Assembly: GCA_026707745.1 (NCBI GenBank)
Contig: JAPOWG010000012.1
Span: forward strand, 1-58,310
DNA from: Chloroflexota bacterium
GTDB lineage: Bacteria; Chloroflexota; Anaerolineae; Aggregatilineales; Phototrophicaceae
Reading direction: 5' to 3'
Length of the DNA: 58,310 bases
How positions within the stretch are numbered: position 1 is the stretch's first letter; each line of letters begins with the position of its first letter. Made by a program: the position numbers and the translations under genes. The notes below the pieces were generated by a model that saw only the letters and a list, made by a program, of their open reading frames with translations, did not search any database and had not been told where the DNA came from. Positions 17,414-26,234 of this stretch are shown here, piece after piece.

Positions 17414-19204
17414 TCACGCCAGAAGCGCGTCGTTAGTGAGACCGAATCCGTGAGCAAAGAGCGGATTTTCTGAATCGTGCGGGACATCCGGCTTTTGCGC
17501 GCGCACGGCATCCATAGACGAAGGCAACTCGAAGGGTAGCTTGGCCGTCGGTTTGAAGCGGCCGAAGATGACATCCAATAGGGCAGCATCGCCTGCGCCG
17601 AAGTTGGCTAGCAAAGCGGCGCAAGCCTGCGCGATTTCCGGAATCACAGCGGGGCGATCGAGGTAAATATCGACGATGGTCGGCAGGGATCGAGCAATTG
17701 TGAGTATGCGGTCCAGTTCCGGTCCCTTGAAGTCGAGATCGCCGGCGTGGAAGAAGGCTTCCAGGAAAATGTCACTGCGCGGCTGGTAAGGCGCCTGCAA
17801 GCGCAGGATGGCGATATCGGCATCGGCGGGGGAATCGACTAGCTCGCCGTATGCTGTGGCGACGGCTTTGTCGATGTTTTCGGTATAGATCTTGGGACGG
17901 CCGCTCAATGGCAAGATATCGTCATTCTTGAGCAGGACGATGGACTTGCGCTGCGCGAGGTCGCCGGCGGCGCGGAAAGCCGGATTGCCGGCGATGTTTG
18001 CGGCGGCCTCTTCGTCAACGAAGCGATGTTCGAAGGCGCCGAGGCGAAATTTGTCGCGCAGCAGGCGGCGGACGCTGGCGTCGAGGCGCGCCTCGCTGAG
18101 TTGTCCGCTTTTCACCAGATCAATGACAACCTCCGGGCAATGCTCGCCGCCGAATTGATCGACGCCCGCATCGAGCGCCTTGAGCGCCCGCTCCGCGAGG
18201 CTGAGGTGTTCGACGCCCCAGGCGCGCGCCGGGAAGACCGTTCCAGCCACATGGGCGTCGGTCAAAGGACCCCAGTCGGTGCAGACCACGCCGTCAAAGC
18301 CGAACTTTTCCCGGAGCAAGCCGGTGATGATGCCCTTGTTGAAGGCGAAGCCGACCGCTTCGTGCTCGGTGCCGATGGGCATACCGTAGTAGGGCATGAT
18401 CATGGCGGTGCCAGCCTCGAAGGCGGCTTCAAAGGGCCGCAGGTGATAGTCGAAATGGTCGCCGGGATAAACTTGCTCGCGGCCGTATGCGAAATGCGGG
18501 TCTTCGCCGTCCTTCTGAGGACCGCCGCCGGGGAAGTGCTTGGTCATGCAAGCGATGCTCCCCGGGCCCAGTTCGGCGCCCTGGAAGCCGCGGATATAAG
18601 CCGCGGTCAGCCGCGCCGCCATTTGATTGTCTTCGCCGAAGGTGCCGTTGACGCGCGCCCAACGGGGTTCGGTGGCCAGATCGGCCATGGGGTGCAGGGC
18701 AGCGCGCAAGCCGACCGCCAGGTATTCTTGCCGGGCGATATCGGCGAATTGCTCGACCAGGGCTTCGTCGCCGATGGCGGCAAGACCGGGCGCTTCCGGC
18801 CATTGCGAGAATGCCGGCGTCGACATGTGCGCCCCGGGATTCATGCTGAAGCTGTGGCGCGGATCGCTGGAAAAGGTGATGGGAATGCCGAGCCGTCGAG
18901 TCGCCGCGAGTTCTTGCAGTTGGTTAGTCCAGGCAGCGATTTTGTCCGCGCCCGCCGAGCCGACGAGATTGAAGTGCGTGATATGTTTGTCTAGCAGGTC
19001 GCGGATGGAGGGTCCGCCGAAAGCGCCCATATCCAGGTTGAAATCGCCATCGGGGCTGATCATGACCATGGTATGGAAGAGCATGCCGGTTTTTTCGGCG
19101 AGGGTCATGCGCCCCAGCAGGTCCTCGATCCGTTCGTCGATCGGGACGGAAGGGTCCTGATAGGATGGCAACTGGTTTCTGTCTGCTTGACTTGGATTTA
19201 TCAT
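17414..19204 (-). CDS. Glycoside hydrolase family 3 protein (beta-glycosidase)
   Basis: 596 residues from the ATG at 19204; there is no signal peptide, so it is probably cytoplasmic. The N-terminal GH3 barrel shows SFSSDPRHS-type and TKHFPGGG (about 221-228) segments and the nucleophile Asp310 in GVVCTDWGP. A reduced C-terminal domain (about 400-590) contains KSIVLLKNDDILPL and ends near 590, so it belongs to the two-domain form. It would release beta-linked sugars feeding the neighbouring lactonase/dehydratase genes (inference). In-frame sequence upstream to 19270 lacks homology. Confidence 0.85.
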   Translation of the reverse strand: MINPSQADRNQLPSYQDPSVPIDERIEDLLGRMTLAEKTGMLFHTMVMISPDGDFNLDMGAFGGPSIRDLLDKHITHFNLVGSAGADKIAAWTNQLQELAATRRLGIPITFSSDPRHSFSMNPGAHMSTPAFSQWPEAPGLAAIGDEALVEQFADIARQEYLAVGLRAALHPMADLATEPRWARVNGTFGEDNQMAARLTAAYIRGFQGAELGPGSIACMTKHFPGGGPQKDGEDPHFAYGREQVYPGDHFDYHLRPFEAAFEAGTAMIMPYYGMPIGTEHEAVGFAFNKGIITGLLREKFGFDGVVCTDWGPLTDAHVAGTVFPARAWGVEHLSLAERALKALDAGVDQFGGEHCPEVVIDLVKSGQLSEARLDASVRRLLRDKFRLGAFEHRFVDEEAAANIAGNPAFRAAGDLAQRKSIVLLKNDDILPLSGRPKIYTENIDKAVATAYGELVDSPADADIAILRLQAPYQPRSDIFLEAFFHAGDLDFKGPELDRILTIARSLPTIVDIYLDRPAVIPEIAQACAALLANFGAGDAALLDVIFGRFKPTAKLPFELPSSMDAVRAQKPDVPHDSENPLFAHGFGLTNDALLA

Positions 19205-19279
19205 TAGATGGACCCGTCCGTTCATTCGTTCTATCTGGATGACGCAAGCGTTCTGGTGAAGACAAAACAAGCGGCAATC

Positions 19280-20971
19280 CTAGCGCGGATCAACATGATG
19301 CTGACCATCTTCGCTAATCAGGGTGTCGCTGCTTATGGTTATTTCGCTATTTTTGGTCATGAAATCGGCGGCCAGTTCAGCGCTATTGCCGCTGAAAGTC
19401 GCGCCGCCTTCGATCGTTATGGTCCCGCCGTCGCTGGCCAGACCGCCGGCCTGGTTTGCCTTATTATTCAGAATCTGACTGCCGGTGATTGAGGCGGTGC
19501 TGCGGATAGCGATTAGCGCGCCGCCGGTTCTGATCGCCGAATTGCCGCTCAGTTCGCTAGCGCTGATCTGGATTGTCCCTTCCCTGATGCCGATCGCGCC
19601 TCCGAATAGAGCCGAGTTGTTGGTCAGCGAGGTATCGGTGATATTTCCCGTCCCGTTAGAGAGCATCAGGCCCCCGCCATTCTCGGCGGCAACATTGTCC
19701 GTGATGCTGCTGGCGGTGATTTCGAAACTTCCTTTTTCGACAAGAATTCCGGCGCCGTGGTTCGCGGTATTCCCATGTACCAGGCTGTCGGCGATATTGA
19801 GAGTTGTTTCGGCGCTGAATATGCCGCCGCCATGGCGAACTACGGCGTTTTCGGAGATATCGCTATTGGCGATTGTGAGCGTATCTTTGACGCTGTAGAT
19901 CGCGCCGCCAGACTCGTCGCTGCCATTCCGGGAGAAGCTGCTGTCTGTGATGGTCACCGTTCCCCTGCCGCTGAAAATGCCACCGCCGTAACCCACCGCT
20001 TGATTGTCTTCAATCAGGCTATTGGCGATGGCAAGCGTCCCGCCAAGGCTGTAGATGGCGCCGCCTTCAACGGCCGCATTATGTGAGATATCGCTTTCGA
20101 TTATTTCAACTGTGCCTTTCAGGTTTTTGATGGCGCCGCCGGAGTCAGCCGAATTGTTGGCAATGACACTGTTTTTGACCAGCAATGCGCCGTCTGAAAA
20201 ATCAATTGTGCCGCCCCAGTCCGTGGAATTGGCGTCGGCGGCGTCGTCCCCGCCGATGGTGCTGTCGATAATTTCCGCGCGCGTCTCTCCAATGATCCAA
20301 ATGGCGCCGCCTCCGTGCTTGGCAGTGCTAGCTTTGATCTGACTGTGGTTGAGTATGATCTCGGCATCACCAGCGGCGATCGCGCCGCCGATGGGAGCGT
20401 AACTGAATTGGATCACGCTATTGTTGATGGTTACGCTGCCGCCAACAGTAAATATCGTCGCGCCGCCCTTTAACCCCCCGCTACGGGCATTCTGCAAGAT
20501 GACGTCATTCAGAGTCAGCGACGCGCCTTCCACAATGTCAAACATGCGGAATTGTTCCGCCGCGTCGATGGTGGCGCCATTCCCTTCGATTGTCATGTCA
20601 CTTGTGATCGCCGCGATATCTTCGAGAAGCGTAATGGTGGCGTCCTGGGCCAGGATGATGCTGTCGGCGTCGTCACCGGCGGGGCAGCCACCGGTTGCGA
20701 TATCATTATTGGCGGCCGCAATGGCGTCTTGCAGGGAACAGTCATCATTGACTTCAATATCAGCGGCGTGAACGACCGAAGAAAGGCACAACCATGCCAG
20801 GAACAGCCCCACTAATCGGGGCGCCGGGCGGCGGCGCTTCGTCTTGCTGCGCTGGAGCAACAAATGCGACGCGTTCTTTTGAGGCAGACAGCGGTATATC
20901 GAGCGAGGAATCGGGAAATGCTGGCGGGCTGCCCGCCCATGGCTGGTAAAGAAATAGATAAGCCTTTTCAT
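19280..20971 (-). CDS. Secreted right-handed beta-helix protein (CSLREAI-type)
   Basis: Up to 563 residues. A hydrophobic segment LVGLFLAWLCLSSVVHA followed by AD looks like a signal peptide, but it begins near residue 53 of the longest frame, so the true start is probably internal (for example a TTG shortly before the basic KTKRRR run). After the signal comes CSLQDAIAAAN, the variant of the CSLREAI motif found in exported beta-helix proteins, then about 15 beta-helix coils with recurrent SGGAIYS, GGGIFSG and NSALFGGAIG motifs. It lacks an obvious lipobox or anchor. Probably a cell-surface or secreted adhesin or carbohydrate-related protein; no catalytic residues were recognised. Confidence 0.75.
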   Translation of the reverse strand: MKRLIYFFTSHGRAARQHFPIPRSIYRCLPQKNASHLLLQRSKTKRRRPAPRLVGLFLAWLCLSSVVHAADIEVNDDCSLQDAIAAANNDIATGGCPAGDDADSIILAQDATITLLEDIAAITSDMTIEGNGATIDAAEQFRMFDIVEGASLTLNDVILQNARSGGLKGGATIFTVGGSVTINNSVIQFSYAPIGGAIAAGDAEIILNHSQIKASTAKHGGGAIWIIGETRAEIIDSTIGGDDAADANSTDWGGTIDFSDGALLVKNSVIANNSADSGGAIKNLKGTVEIIESDISHNAAVEGGAIYSLGGTLAIANSLIEDNQAVGYGGGIFSGRGTVTITDSSFSRNGSDESGGAIYSVKDTLTIANSDISENAVVRHGGGIFSAETTLNIADSLVHGNTANHGAGILVEKGSFEITASSITDNVAAENGGGLMLSNGTGNITDTSLTNNSALFGGAIGIREGTIQISASELSGNSAIRTGGALIAIRSTASITGSQILNNKANQAGGLASDGGTITIEGGATFSGNSAELAADFMTKNSEITISSDTLISEDGQHHVDPR

Positions 20972-21068
20972 GCTAAACGCTCCGGGATCTATCGACTTGT
21001 TATCCTAAGATTTTGTTTCACGCGGATGAAACTACAATTTCGTTTGTCTTGGTTGGGCGCGCTAGGCT

Positions 21069-22598
21069 TCACAAATTATACAGGTCGCTGTACTTGGATT
21101 CGAGGTAAGTCAGCAGTGGCGCGACGTGCAGATCGTCGCCCGAGATGCTTTGCAGCAACTCGTTGACCGTGTAGGCGCGGCCATGCCGATAGATCGCCTC
21201 GGTCAGCCAATTGAGCAAAATGCCGTAGTCCCCCTTTGCCAGCTTTTGATCGAGATCGGGCACATGGGCGCGCGCCGCTTCAAGGACCTGCGCCGCCATG
21301 ACATTGCCGATGGTGTAGCAGGGAAAGTTGGCGAAGGTGCCGGCCGACCAATGCACGTCTTGCAGGACGCCGCGCCGTTCGTCGGGCGGGGTCAAGCCCA
21401 GGTATTCGCGCATCTTGGCGTTCCAGACTTCGGGCAATTCGTCAACCGTGATCGAGCCGTCGAGCAGCGCCATCTCGATCTCGGTGCGCAGCATGATATG
21501 CAAGTTGTAGGTCACTTCGTCGGCTTCGACGCGGATGAGGCTGGGACGCACGCGATTGACAGCGCGATAGACCAGTGCGGCATCGGCGGATGCCATTTGC
21601 TCGGGGAAGCAATCGCGCAAGCGCCCGAAATGCAGATCCCAGAAGGTGCGGCTGCGCCCGATCTGGTTTTCCCAGAGGCGCGAAGAGAATTCGTGCGCGC
21701 CGTAGCTGGCGCCGCCGACAGCATATTGCCCCAGGAAATCGGTGGTGAGGGCGCTACGCATCAGGCTTGGCGAGACGTTCTGCTCGTAAAGACCGTGACC
21801 GGCTTCGTGCAAAGTAGCGAACAGCGACATGGGCAGGTAGTTGAGGTCGTAACGGGTGGTGATGCGCACGTCGTCCCGGGTGAATGACACTTCAAAGGGA
21901 TGCGGCGCGATATCGAGTCGTCCGCGCCCGAAATCGAAACCGATGAGCGCCGCGAACTCATGGCAGAGTCGCGCTTGGCTGTCAATGTCGTAGTCCTGCC
22001 CCCAGAGGTCGACCGGCAAGGGCGCGTCGTTCGCGACGATCTTTTCCAGGAGTGGCAGGATGCCGGCTTTGAGTTGGCCGAAGAGCGCCCCCAAACTTGC
22101 GGCGGTCATGCCGGGTTCGAATTGAAAGACCAGGGCGTCGAAGGGGTGCTCGTCGTAGCCGATGGCCTCGGCCAACTCGATATTGAAGTCCAGCATTCGC
22201 CGCAAGTAGGGTTTGAAGGCAGCGAAGTCGTTTTGATCTTTGGCCTTTGCCCAGACCGTTTCCGATTCGGGACTGAGCGCGGCGATGCGCCCGATCAATT
22301 CGGCGGGGATGCGCTTTTGGATCTCGTGATATTGGCGCGTCTGCCCCAGGGCGCGCGCCTGATAAATATCAAGTTCAACCCTTGCGCTTTCGTCTTCTGC
22401 CGCGTCCAGCAGCCGCGCGGTCTTTTCGCTGACGAACATGTCTTTGGCGAGTTTGCTCAAGGTCTGCAATTGGGCGCCGCGCGAGCGCGATCCGCCGGCC
22501 GGCATCTTCGCGCGCATATCCCATTTAAGCGTATTCAGGATGTTGAGCAGATCGTTATATTCGGCGATATGCGCCGCCAGCGCTTCATAAGCTTTCAT
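21069..22598 (-). CDS. M32 family metallocarboxypeptidase (carboxypeptidase Taq type)
   Basis: 509 residues, standard for M32. The zinc motif HEAGH is at residues 264-268 (LHEAGHGLYEQN), followed by the family segment GAHEFSSRLWENQIGRS with the third ligand Glu. Cytoplasmic enzyme removing C-terminal residues from peptides. It stands between the beta-helix gene and repeat-bearing spacer DNA and is likely its own unit. Confidence 0.95.
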   Translation of the reverse strand: MKAYEALAAHIAEYNDLLNILNTLKWDMRAKMPAGGSRSRGAQLQTLSKLAKDMFVSEKTARLLDAAEDESARVELDIYQARALGQTRQYHEIQKRIPAELIGRIAALSPESETVWAKAKDQNDFAAFKPYLRRMLDFNIELAEAIGYDEHPFDALVFQFEPGMTAASLGALFGQLKAGILPLLEKIVANDAPLPVDLWGQDYDIDSQARLCHEFAALIGFDFGRGRLDIAPHPFEVSFTRDDVRITTRYDLNYLPMSLFATLHEAGHGLYEQNVSPSLMRSALTTDFLGQYAVGGASYGAHEFSSRLWENQIGRSRTFWDLHFGRLRDCFPEQMASADAALVYRAVNRVRPSLIRVEADEVTYNLHIMLRTEIEMALLDGSITVDELPEVWNAKMREYLGLTPPDERRGVLQDVHWSAGTFANFPCYTIGNVMAAQVLEAARAHVPDLDQKLAKGDYGILLNWLTEAIYRHGRAYTVNELLQSISGDDLHVAPLLTYLESKYSDLYNL

Positions 22599-22675
22599 GG
22601 CATCTCCTCATTTTGGTAGGGCGTCTTCGGTTTCCAGGATATAACTCCGTTGCCGGGCTGCGTGCTGGCAATTTA

Positions 22676-22740
22676 ACCACCGAGGACGCCGAGGGTGGCG
22701 TAGGTCGCGCAGACACTGACCGCCGACACAGCCTTTCGAC
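22676..22740. repeat. Intergenic repeat family C, copy 2
   Basis: ACCACCGAGG..GGCGTAGGTCGCG..GACACTGACCGCCGACAC, matching the flanks and units of the array at 16001-16080 but with one unit of each. Confidence 0.65.
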
Positions 22741-22774
22741 ACTGATCGCCAGTCGACCGAAGCATCTTGACTGG

Positions 22775-23557
22775 CTATATGGAGCGGGCAGCGCCGCCGT
22801 CGACGCGCAAGGTGGCGCCGGTGATGTAACTGGCGGCCGGCGACAGCAGGAAAGCGCCGGCCGCGCCGAAATCGTCGATCGTGCCGTAACGTCCGAGCGG
22901 GATCCCGGCTATGGCGCGGGCCTGGACCTCTTCCAAGTTCATGCCCGTCTTCTGTGAGGTGATGGCGTCGAGTTGCGCGACACGGTCGGTATCGATCCGC
23001 CCTGGGACGAGATTGTTGAGGCGAATGCCGTCGGGGGCCAACTCGTCCGCCAGCGTCTTGATCATGCCGGCCACGCCAGCGCGCATGATGGTGGACAAAC
23101 CCAGACGCGTAATCGGCTCCCGGACCGAACCGGAGGTGACGGTCAAGATGGATGCGCCACCCGTCATGTGCGGGATGGTGAGGCGGATCATGCGAAAGCT
23201 GCTCAGGAGCGTCAGCTCGAAAGCGGCTTGAAAGTCATCGTCAGAGACCTCCTTCAGGGTCTTGGCGGGCGGTCCGCCGGCGTTCACCAGGAGGCAGTCG
23301 ATCGCGCCCCAGGCGGCGACGGTTTTGTCCACCCAGGCTTGGATGTCTCCCACGACCCGCACGTCGCAGGCGCTGGCGAGGGTCTCGACGCCGTAGTCGT
23401 CGGCGAGGGTCCGCGCGGCGGCCGCGACATCGCCTTCGGTGCGGCTGCAGAGCGATACTTTGGCGCCGTTGGCGGCGAGGGCTTTGGCGACGCCGTAACC
23501 CAGCCCTTTGCTTGATGCGGCTACCAGGGCGACTTTGTTTTGCAATCCCAGATCCAT
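22775..23557 (-). CDS. SDR-family protein with altered active site
   Basis: 260 residues. Rossmann start LQNKVALVAASSKGLGYGVA, with the glycine motif in the form ASSKGLG, and the NAG motif as LVNAGG. The catalytic Ser is present in VTSGSV, but the usual YxxxK is replaced by LSTIMRAGVAG, so both Tyr and Lys are missing. The same replacement occurs in a recognisable branch of FabG-like proteins annotated as 3-oxoacyl-ACP reductases. Function as an ordinary dehydrogenase is therefore uncertain. The ATG at 23557 fits the homology; the extension to 23596 does not. Confidence 0.8.
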   Translation of the reverse strand: MDLGLQNKVALVAASSKGLGYGVAKALAANGAKVSLCSRTEGDVAAAARTLADDYGVETLASACDVRVVGDIQAWVDKTVAAWGAIDCLLVNAGGPPAKTLKEVSDDDFQAAFELTLLSSFRMIRLTIPHMTGGASILTVTSGSVREPITRLGLSTIMRAGVAGMIKTLADELAPDGIRLNNLVPGRIDTDRVAQLDAITSQKTGMNLEEVQARAIAGIPLGRYGTIDDFGAAGAFLLSPAASYITGATLRVDGGAARSI

Positions 23558-23712
23558 TTGTCTCACGTCCTTATCTATGGTAAGTCCTCGCGCCATTATA
23601 TCTTTTCACTGCGAATTGTTCAGTGGTCAGGCTTGTTGGAATCATGGCAAATGGGCGCGCCACCGGCTCGCCCGCCCGCACATTGTAACAGAGGGACAGA
23701 GTGCCATGTTGC

Positions 23713-23733
23713 GGGCGACCCTTGGGTCGCCCC
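23713..23733 (+). repeat. Intergenic hairpin repeat, copy 5
   Basis: GGGCGACCC-ttg-GGTCGCCC followed by CTACA, between the SDR gene start and the DapA-like gene end. Confidence 0.75.
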
Positions 23734-23768
23734 TACATCAACTCTCGTTTTGCGGGTTGCAGTCGTGG

Positions 23769-24683
23769 TTACAGGTCTAGCTTCACGGTCGGGTCATCAA
23801 TGCCGACGCGTCCCAGCAGCCAGGTGATCTCTTCTTCCGTGCCGGCGTCAATGGGATTGAAGGGTTGTCGTGGTGTGGCGTCCGCGATGGCGCCGCGTCG
23901 ACGCAGGAAGGCTTTGCGGATGGTCAGGTTGATCAGGGGCTGGTTCTCGTAGCGAATCAGCGGCAGGTATTTGTCGAAGATGGCTTCGGCATCGTCCCGG
24001 CGTCCTGCTTTGAAGGCATCGTAGACCGCGACCAGGATCTCGGTGAAGGCGAAGCCGGTCATTGTGCCGGAGGCGCCGCGATTCAGTTCCTCGAGTAAGA
24101 ACATGCCGCCCAGTCCGCCGAAGATCTCGAACTTGTCCGTGACTTGACGGATGGCGTCGATTTTCTGCATGAGCGGCGGATCCTCCAATTTGAGATAGCG
24201 CGCGTTGGGAATGGATTCGGCGATTTGGCCCATGACCTCAGGCGACATGAAGACATCGTTGACCGGCGGGAAGTCTTGCACCACGATGGCGCCGTCGATG
24301 CTGTCGGCGATGCGGCTATAAAGGGCCAGGATCGCCGGATCGGATTTGTCTTCCATGGGTGGCGGCGCGATCATCACGCCATCAGCGCCGGCGGCAAAGG
24401 CTGCCGCGCTAAGCTCGATACAGGTTTCGAGCCGGCTGTGGCTGGCGCCCACCACGATGGGAATGGCGCCGGCGACGGTTTCCACTACGGTGTCCATAAC
24501 AGCCTTGCGCTCATCGACGCTGAGCTTTGCCGCCTCGCCCATCACGCCGAGGATGGTCAAGCCGTGAGCGCCGATCTCCATTTGAAAGCGCGCGAGCTTC
24601 CTGAGGCTGTCATAGTCGACCGAGTAATCGGCCCCGAAAGGGGTGGCCAGAATATTGAAGATACCGGTAATCCTGCCTGCCAT
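23769..24683 (-). CDS. DapA-like class I aldolase/lyase (dihydrodipicolinate synthase family)
   Basis: 304 residues, normal family length. The Schiff-base lysine is Lys165 in ARYLKLEDPP. The active-site tyrosine found in most members (the Y of the YNxP motif) is Gln136 here (VVQDFPP), so it is probably neither DapA nor NanA proper. Some 2-keto-3-deoxy-sugar-acid aldolases and dehydratases of this family lie in similar gene sets, and a role after the sugar-acid dehydratases is plausible (inference). Its start directly abuts the stop of the upstream amidohydrolase, so the two are surely co-translated. Confidence 0.8.
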   Translation of the reverse strand: MAGRITGIFNILATPFGADYSVDYDSLRKLARFQMEIGAHGLTILGVMGEAAKLSVDERKAVMDTVVETVAGAIPIVVGASHSRLETCIELSAAAFAAGADGVMIAPPPMEDKSDPAILALYSRIADSIDGAIVVQDFPPVNDVFMSPEVMGQIAESIPNARYLKLEDPPLMQKIDAIRQVTDKFEIFGGLGGMFLLEELNRGASGTMTGFAFTEILVAVYDAFKAGRRDDAEAIFDKYLPLIRYENQPLINLTIRKAFLRRRGAIADATPRQPFNPIDAGTEEEITWLLGRVGIDDPTVKLDL

Positions 24684-25925
24684 TTAGACAACTCCTATCA
24701 TTTGTTTGCCGGCGATAAAGACCATTTCGATCTGCTCAAGCGCGTTCAGGTCGGCTAGCGGATCCCCCGCCATCACAATGATATCGGCATCCTTGCCCGT
24801 TGCCAGGCTGCCGAGTTTGTCCTCCAGCTTGCTGAGGCCCGCGGCGACGATGGTTGCGCTACGCAGCGCGTCGTAGTTGTCGCGCTTGATGCCGAGTTCG
24901 ACCATAAACGCCAGTTCCGGGGCCACGACATCGTGCCCGACGACTGGGCTGCCGGCATCGGTGCCGAAGGCGATGGTCACGCCGGCGCCCGCCGCCTTGA
25001 TCAAGCCGTCATAGCGCGCTCGGCCGGTGACGGCTGCCTGACGCTCGGCGATCTTCCATTCGGGGATGTCGTATTGTCTGGCCAGGTCGGCTTGCGATTG
25101 CATTAACAGGGGCGCGAAGGTGGTGACAATTGGGATGTCTTTGTCGAGCAGCAGTTGAATGGTCTCGTCGCTCATGGAACCGCCGTGTTCGATCACGTCG
25201 ACGCCGAAGTCCGCCATGCGCCGGATGCAGGCGTCAAAGGTGGCGTGCGCCGTGATAGGCAATCCATTGCGATGCGCTTCGTCAATGACGGCATGCAGTT
25301 CTTCGTCGGTGAACTCCAGCAGGTCGTGGCTGCCCATGATCTTGATCAAGTCGGCGCCGCCTTTGACCTGGTCGCGCACGGCGCGCCGCATCTCATCGGC
25401 GCCGCTGGCTTCCCGGCAGCACCAGAAGGTATGGCCGCCGGTCTGGACGATGGCCTCGCCGACGATCAGCAGGCGCGGGCCCGGGAAGATGCCCTGTTCC
25501 ACGGCTTGTTTGGCGAAGAAATTGCTCTGGTTCATGCCCAGGTCGCGCACCAGGGTGATGCCGGCTTTCAAGCTTTTGATCATATTGCCGGCGCACTTGT
25601 AGGCGCTGATTTCTGGCGGATCGTCCAGTGATTGCCGGGCCAGATCGTGTACGCCGTCCCATGCCAGGTGAGCGTGCGAATTCATCATGCCGGGCATGAT
25701 GGTTTTGCCGCTGCAATCAAGGACTTGGGCGCCCGTTTCCCCCAGCTCGCTCATGCTGCCGACCGCTTTGATCGTCCCGTCGTCGATCTCGACGAATCCG
25801 CTTTCGATGATCTCGTCACCGCGGCAGGTCAAGACGCGCCCGCCGGCCAGGACGCGATGCGGCGCGGGAATATCGAACATCGGCTTGATGATTTTTTCGA
25901 AACGCCATGCGGGTGCTTCTGGCAT
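24684..25925 (-). CDS. Metal-dependent amidohydrolase (imidazolonepropionase / Xaa-Pro dipeptidase-like)
   Basis: 413 residues. Metal site residues: HAHLAWD near residue 84, His in ITAHATFD near 227, His in VIEHGGSM near 248 and Asp in AFGTDAGSP near 322. The N- and C-terminal strands form the small beta-sandwich (VLTCRGDEIIESG; GKDADIIVMAGDPL). The closest known relatives are amidohydrolases assigned to prolidase-like or cyclic-amide hydrolysis. Substrate not fixed. Ends exactly where the DapA-like gene begins, indicating joint function. Confidence 0.85.
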   Translation of the reverse strand: MPEAPAWRFEKIIKPMFDIPAPHRVLAGGRVLTCRGDEIIESGFVEIDDGTIKAVGSMSELGETGAQVLDCSGKTIMPGMMNSHAHLAWDGVHDLARQSLDDPPEISAYKCAGNMIKSLKAGITLVRDLGMNQSNFFAKQAVEQGIFPGPRLLIVGEAIVQTGGHTFWCCREASGADEMRRAVRDQVKGGADLIKIMGSHDLLEFTDEELHAVIDEAHRNGLPITAHATFDACIRRMADFGVDVIEHGGSMSDETIQLLLDKDIPIVTTFAPLLMQSQADLARQYDIPEWKIAERQAAVTGRARYDGLIKAAGAGVTIAFGTDAGSPVVGHDVVAPELAFMVELGIKRDNYDALRSATIVAAGLSKLEDKLGSLATGKDADIIVMAGDPLADLNALEQIEMVFIAGKQMIGVV

Positions 25926-26234
25926 CAGATGCCTCCTTCTTGCCGGGGCGTCAGAGATTGATGGGAGTGCTGAGTTTCAAGGACTTGGCTCTCGTGTCGC
26001 GCCTGGTACAGATAATTCACCACAGCCGCTCGGCGCGTAACCGGCGAATTTGGGCTACCGCGCTCACAGAAAATAATAAACCTGCTCGGCTACCGCAGGT
26101 CGCGGTTTACTAAAAAAGAGGCACAGAGGGCACAGAGAATATCGATAAGATTGCGCCAATATTATATCAATGATAGTTAGCATTCCGGACTGGTTGGGCT
26201 ATCTTGTGACGGGTCTTCAGCCTCAGGCAACACG
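25926..26234. other. Intergenic region with repeat family B, no gene
   Basis: 309 bases between the two amidohydrolase genes. It contains a degenerate copy of repeat family B at about 26018-26140, ending in the CACAGAGGGCACAGAG motif. No gene or convincing promoter was seen. Confidence 0.5.
26018..26140 (+). repeat. Intergenic repeat family B, degenerate copy 2
   Basis: Shares CACCACAGCCGCTCGGC, CGCGCTCACA..AAAAT, GCGGTTTAC and the trailing CACAGAG motif with copies at 2093 and 55103, but the central hairpin is disrupted. Confidence 0.55.

Noticed and set aside
16370..17473. 367-codon plus-strand frame opposite the second dehydratase
   Set aside because: Similar shadow frames occur opposite the paralogue at 15057-16019, as expected from shared codon use, not from a real gene.
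18026..18994. 322-codon plus-strand frame opposite the GH3 gene
   Set aside because: Composition is that of a reverse-complement frame and no motif is seen, while GH3 motifs are intact on the other strand.
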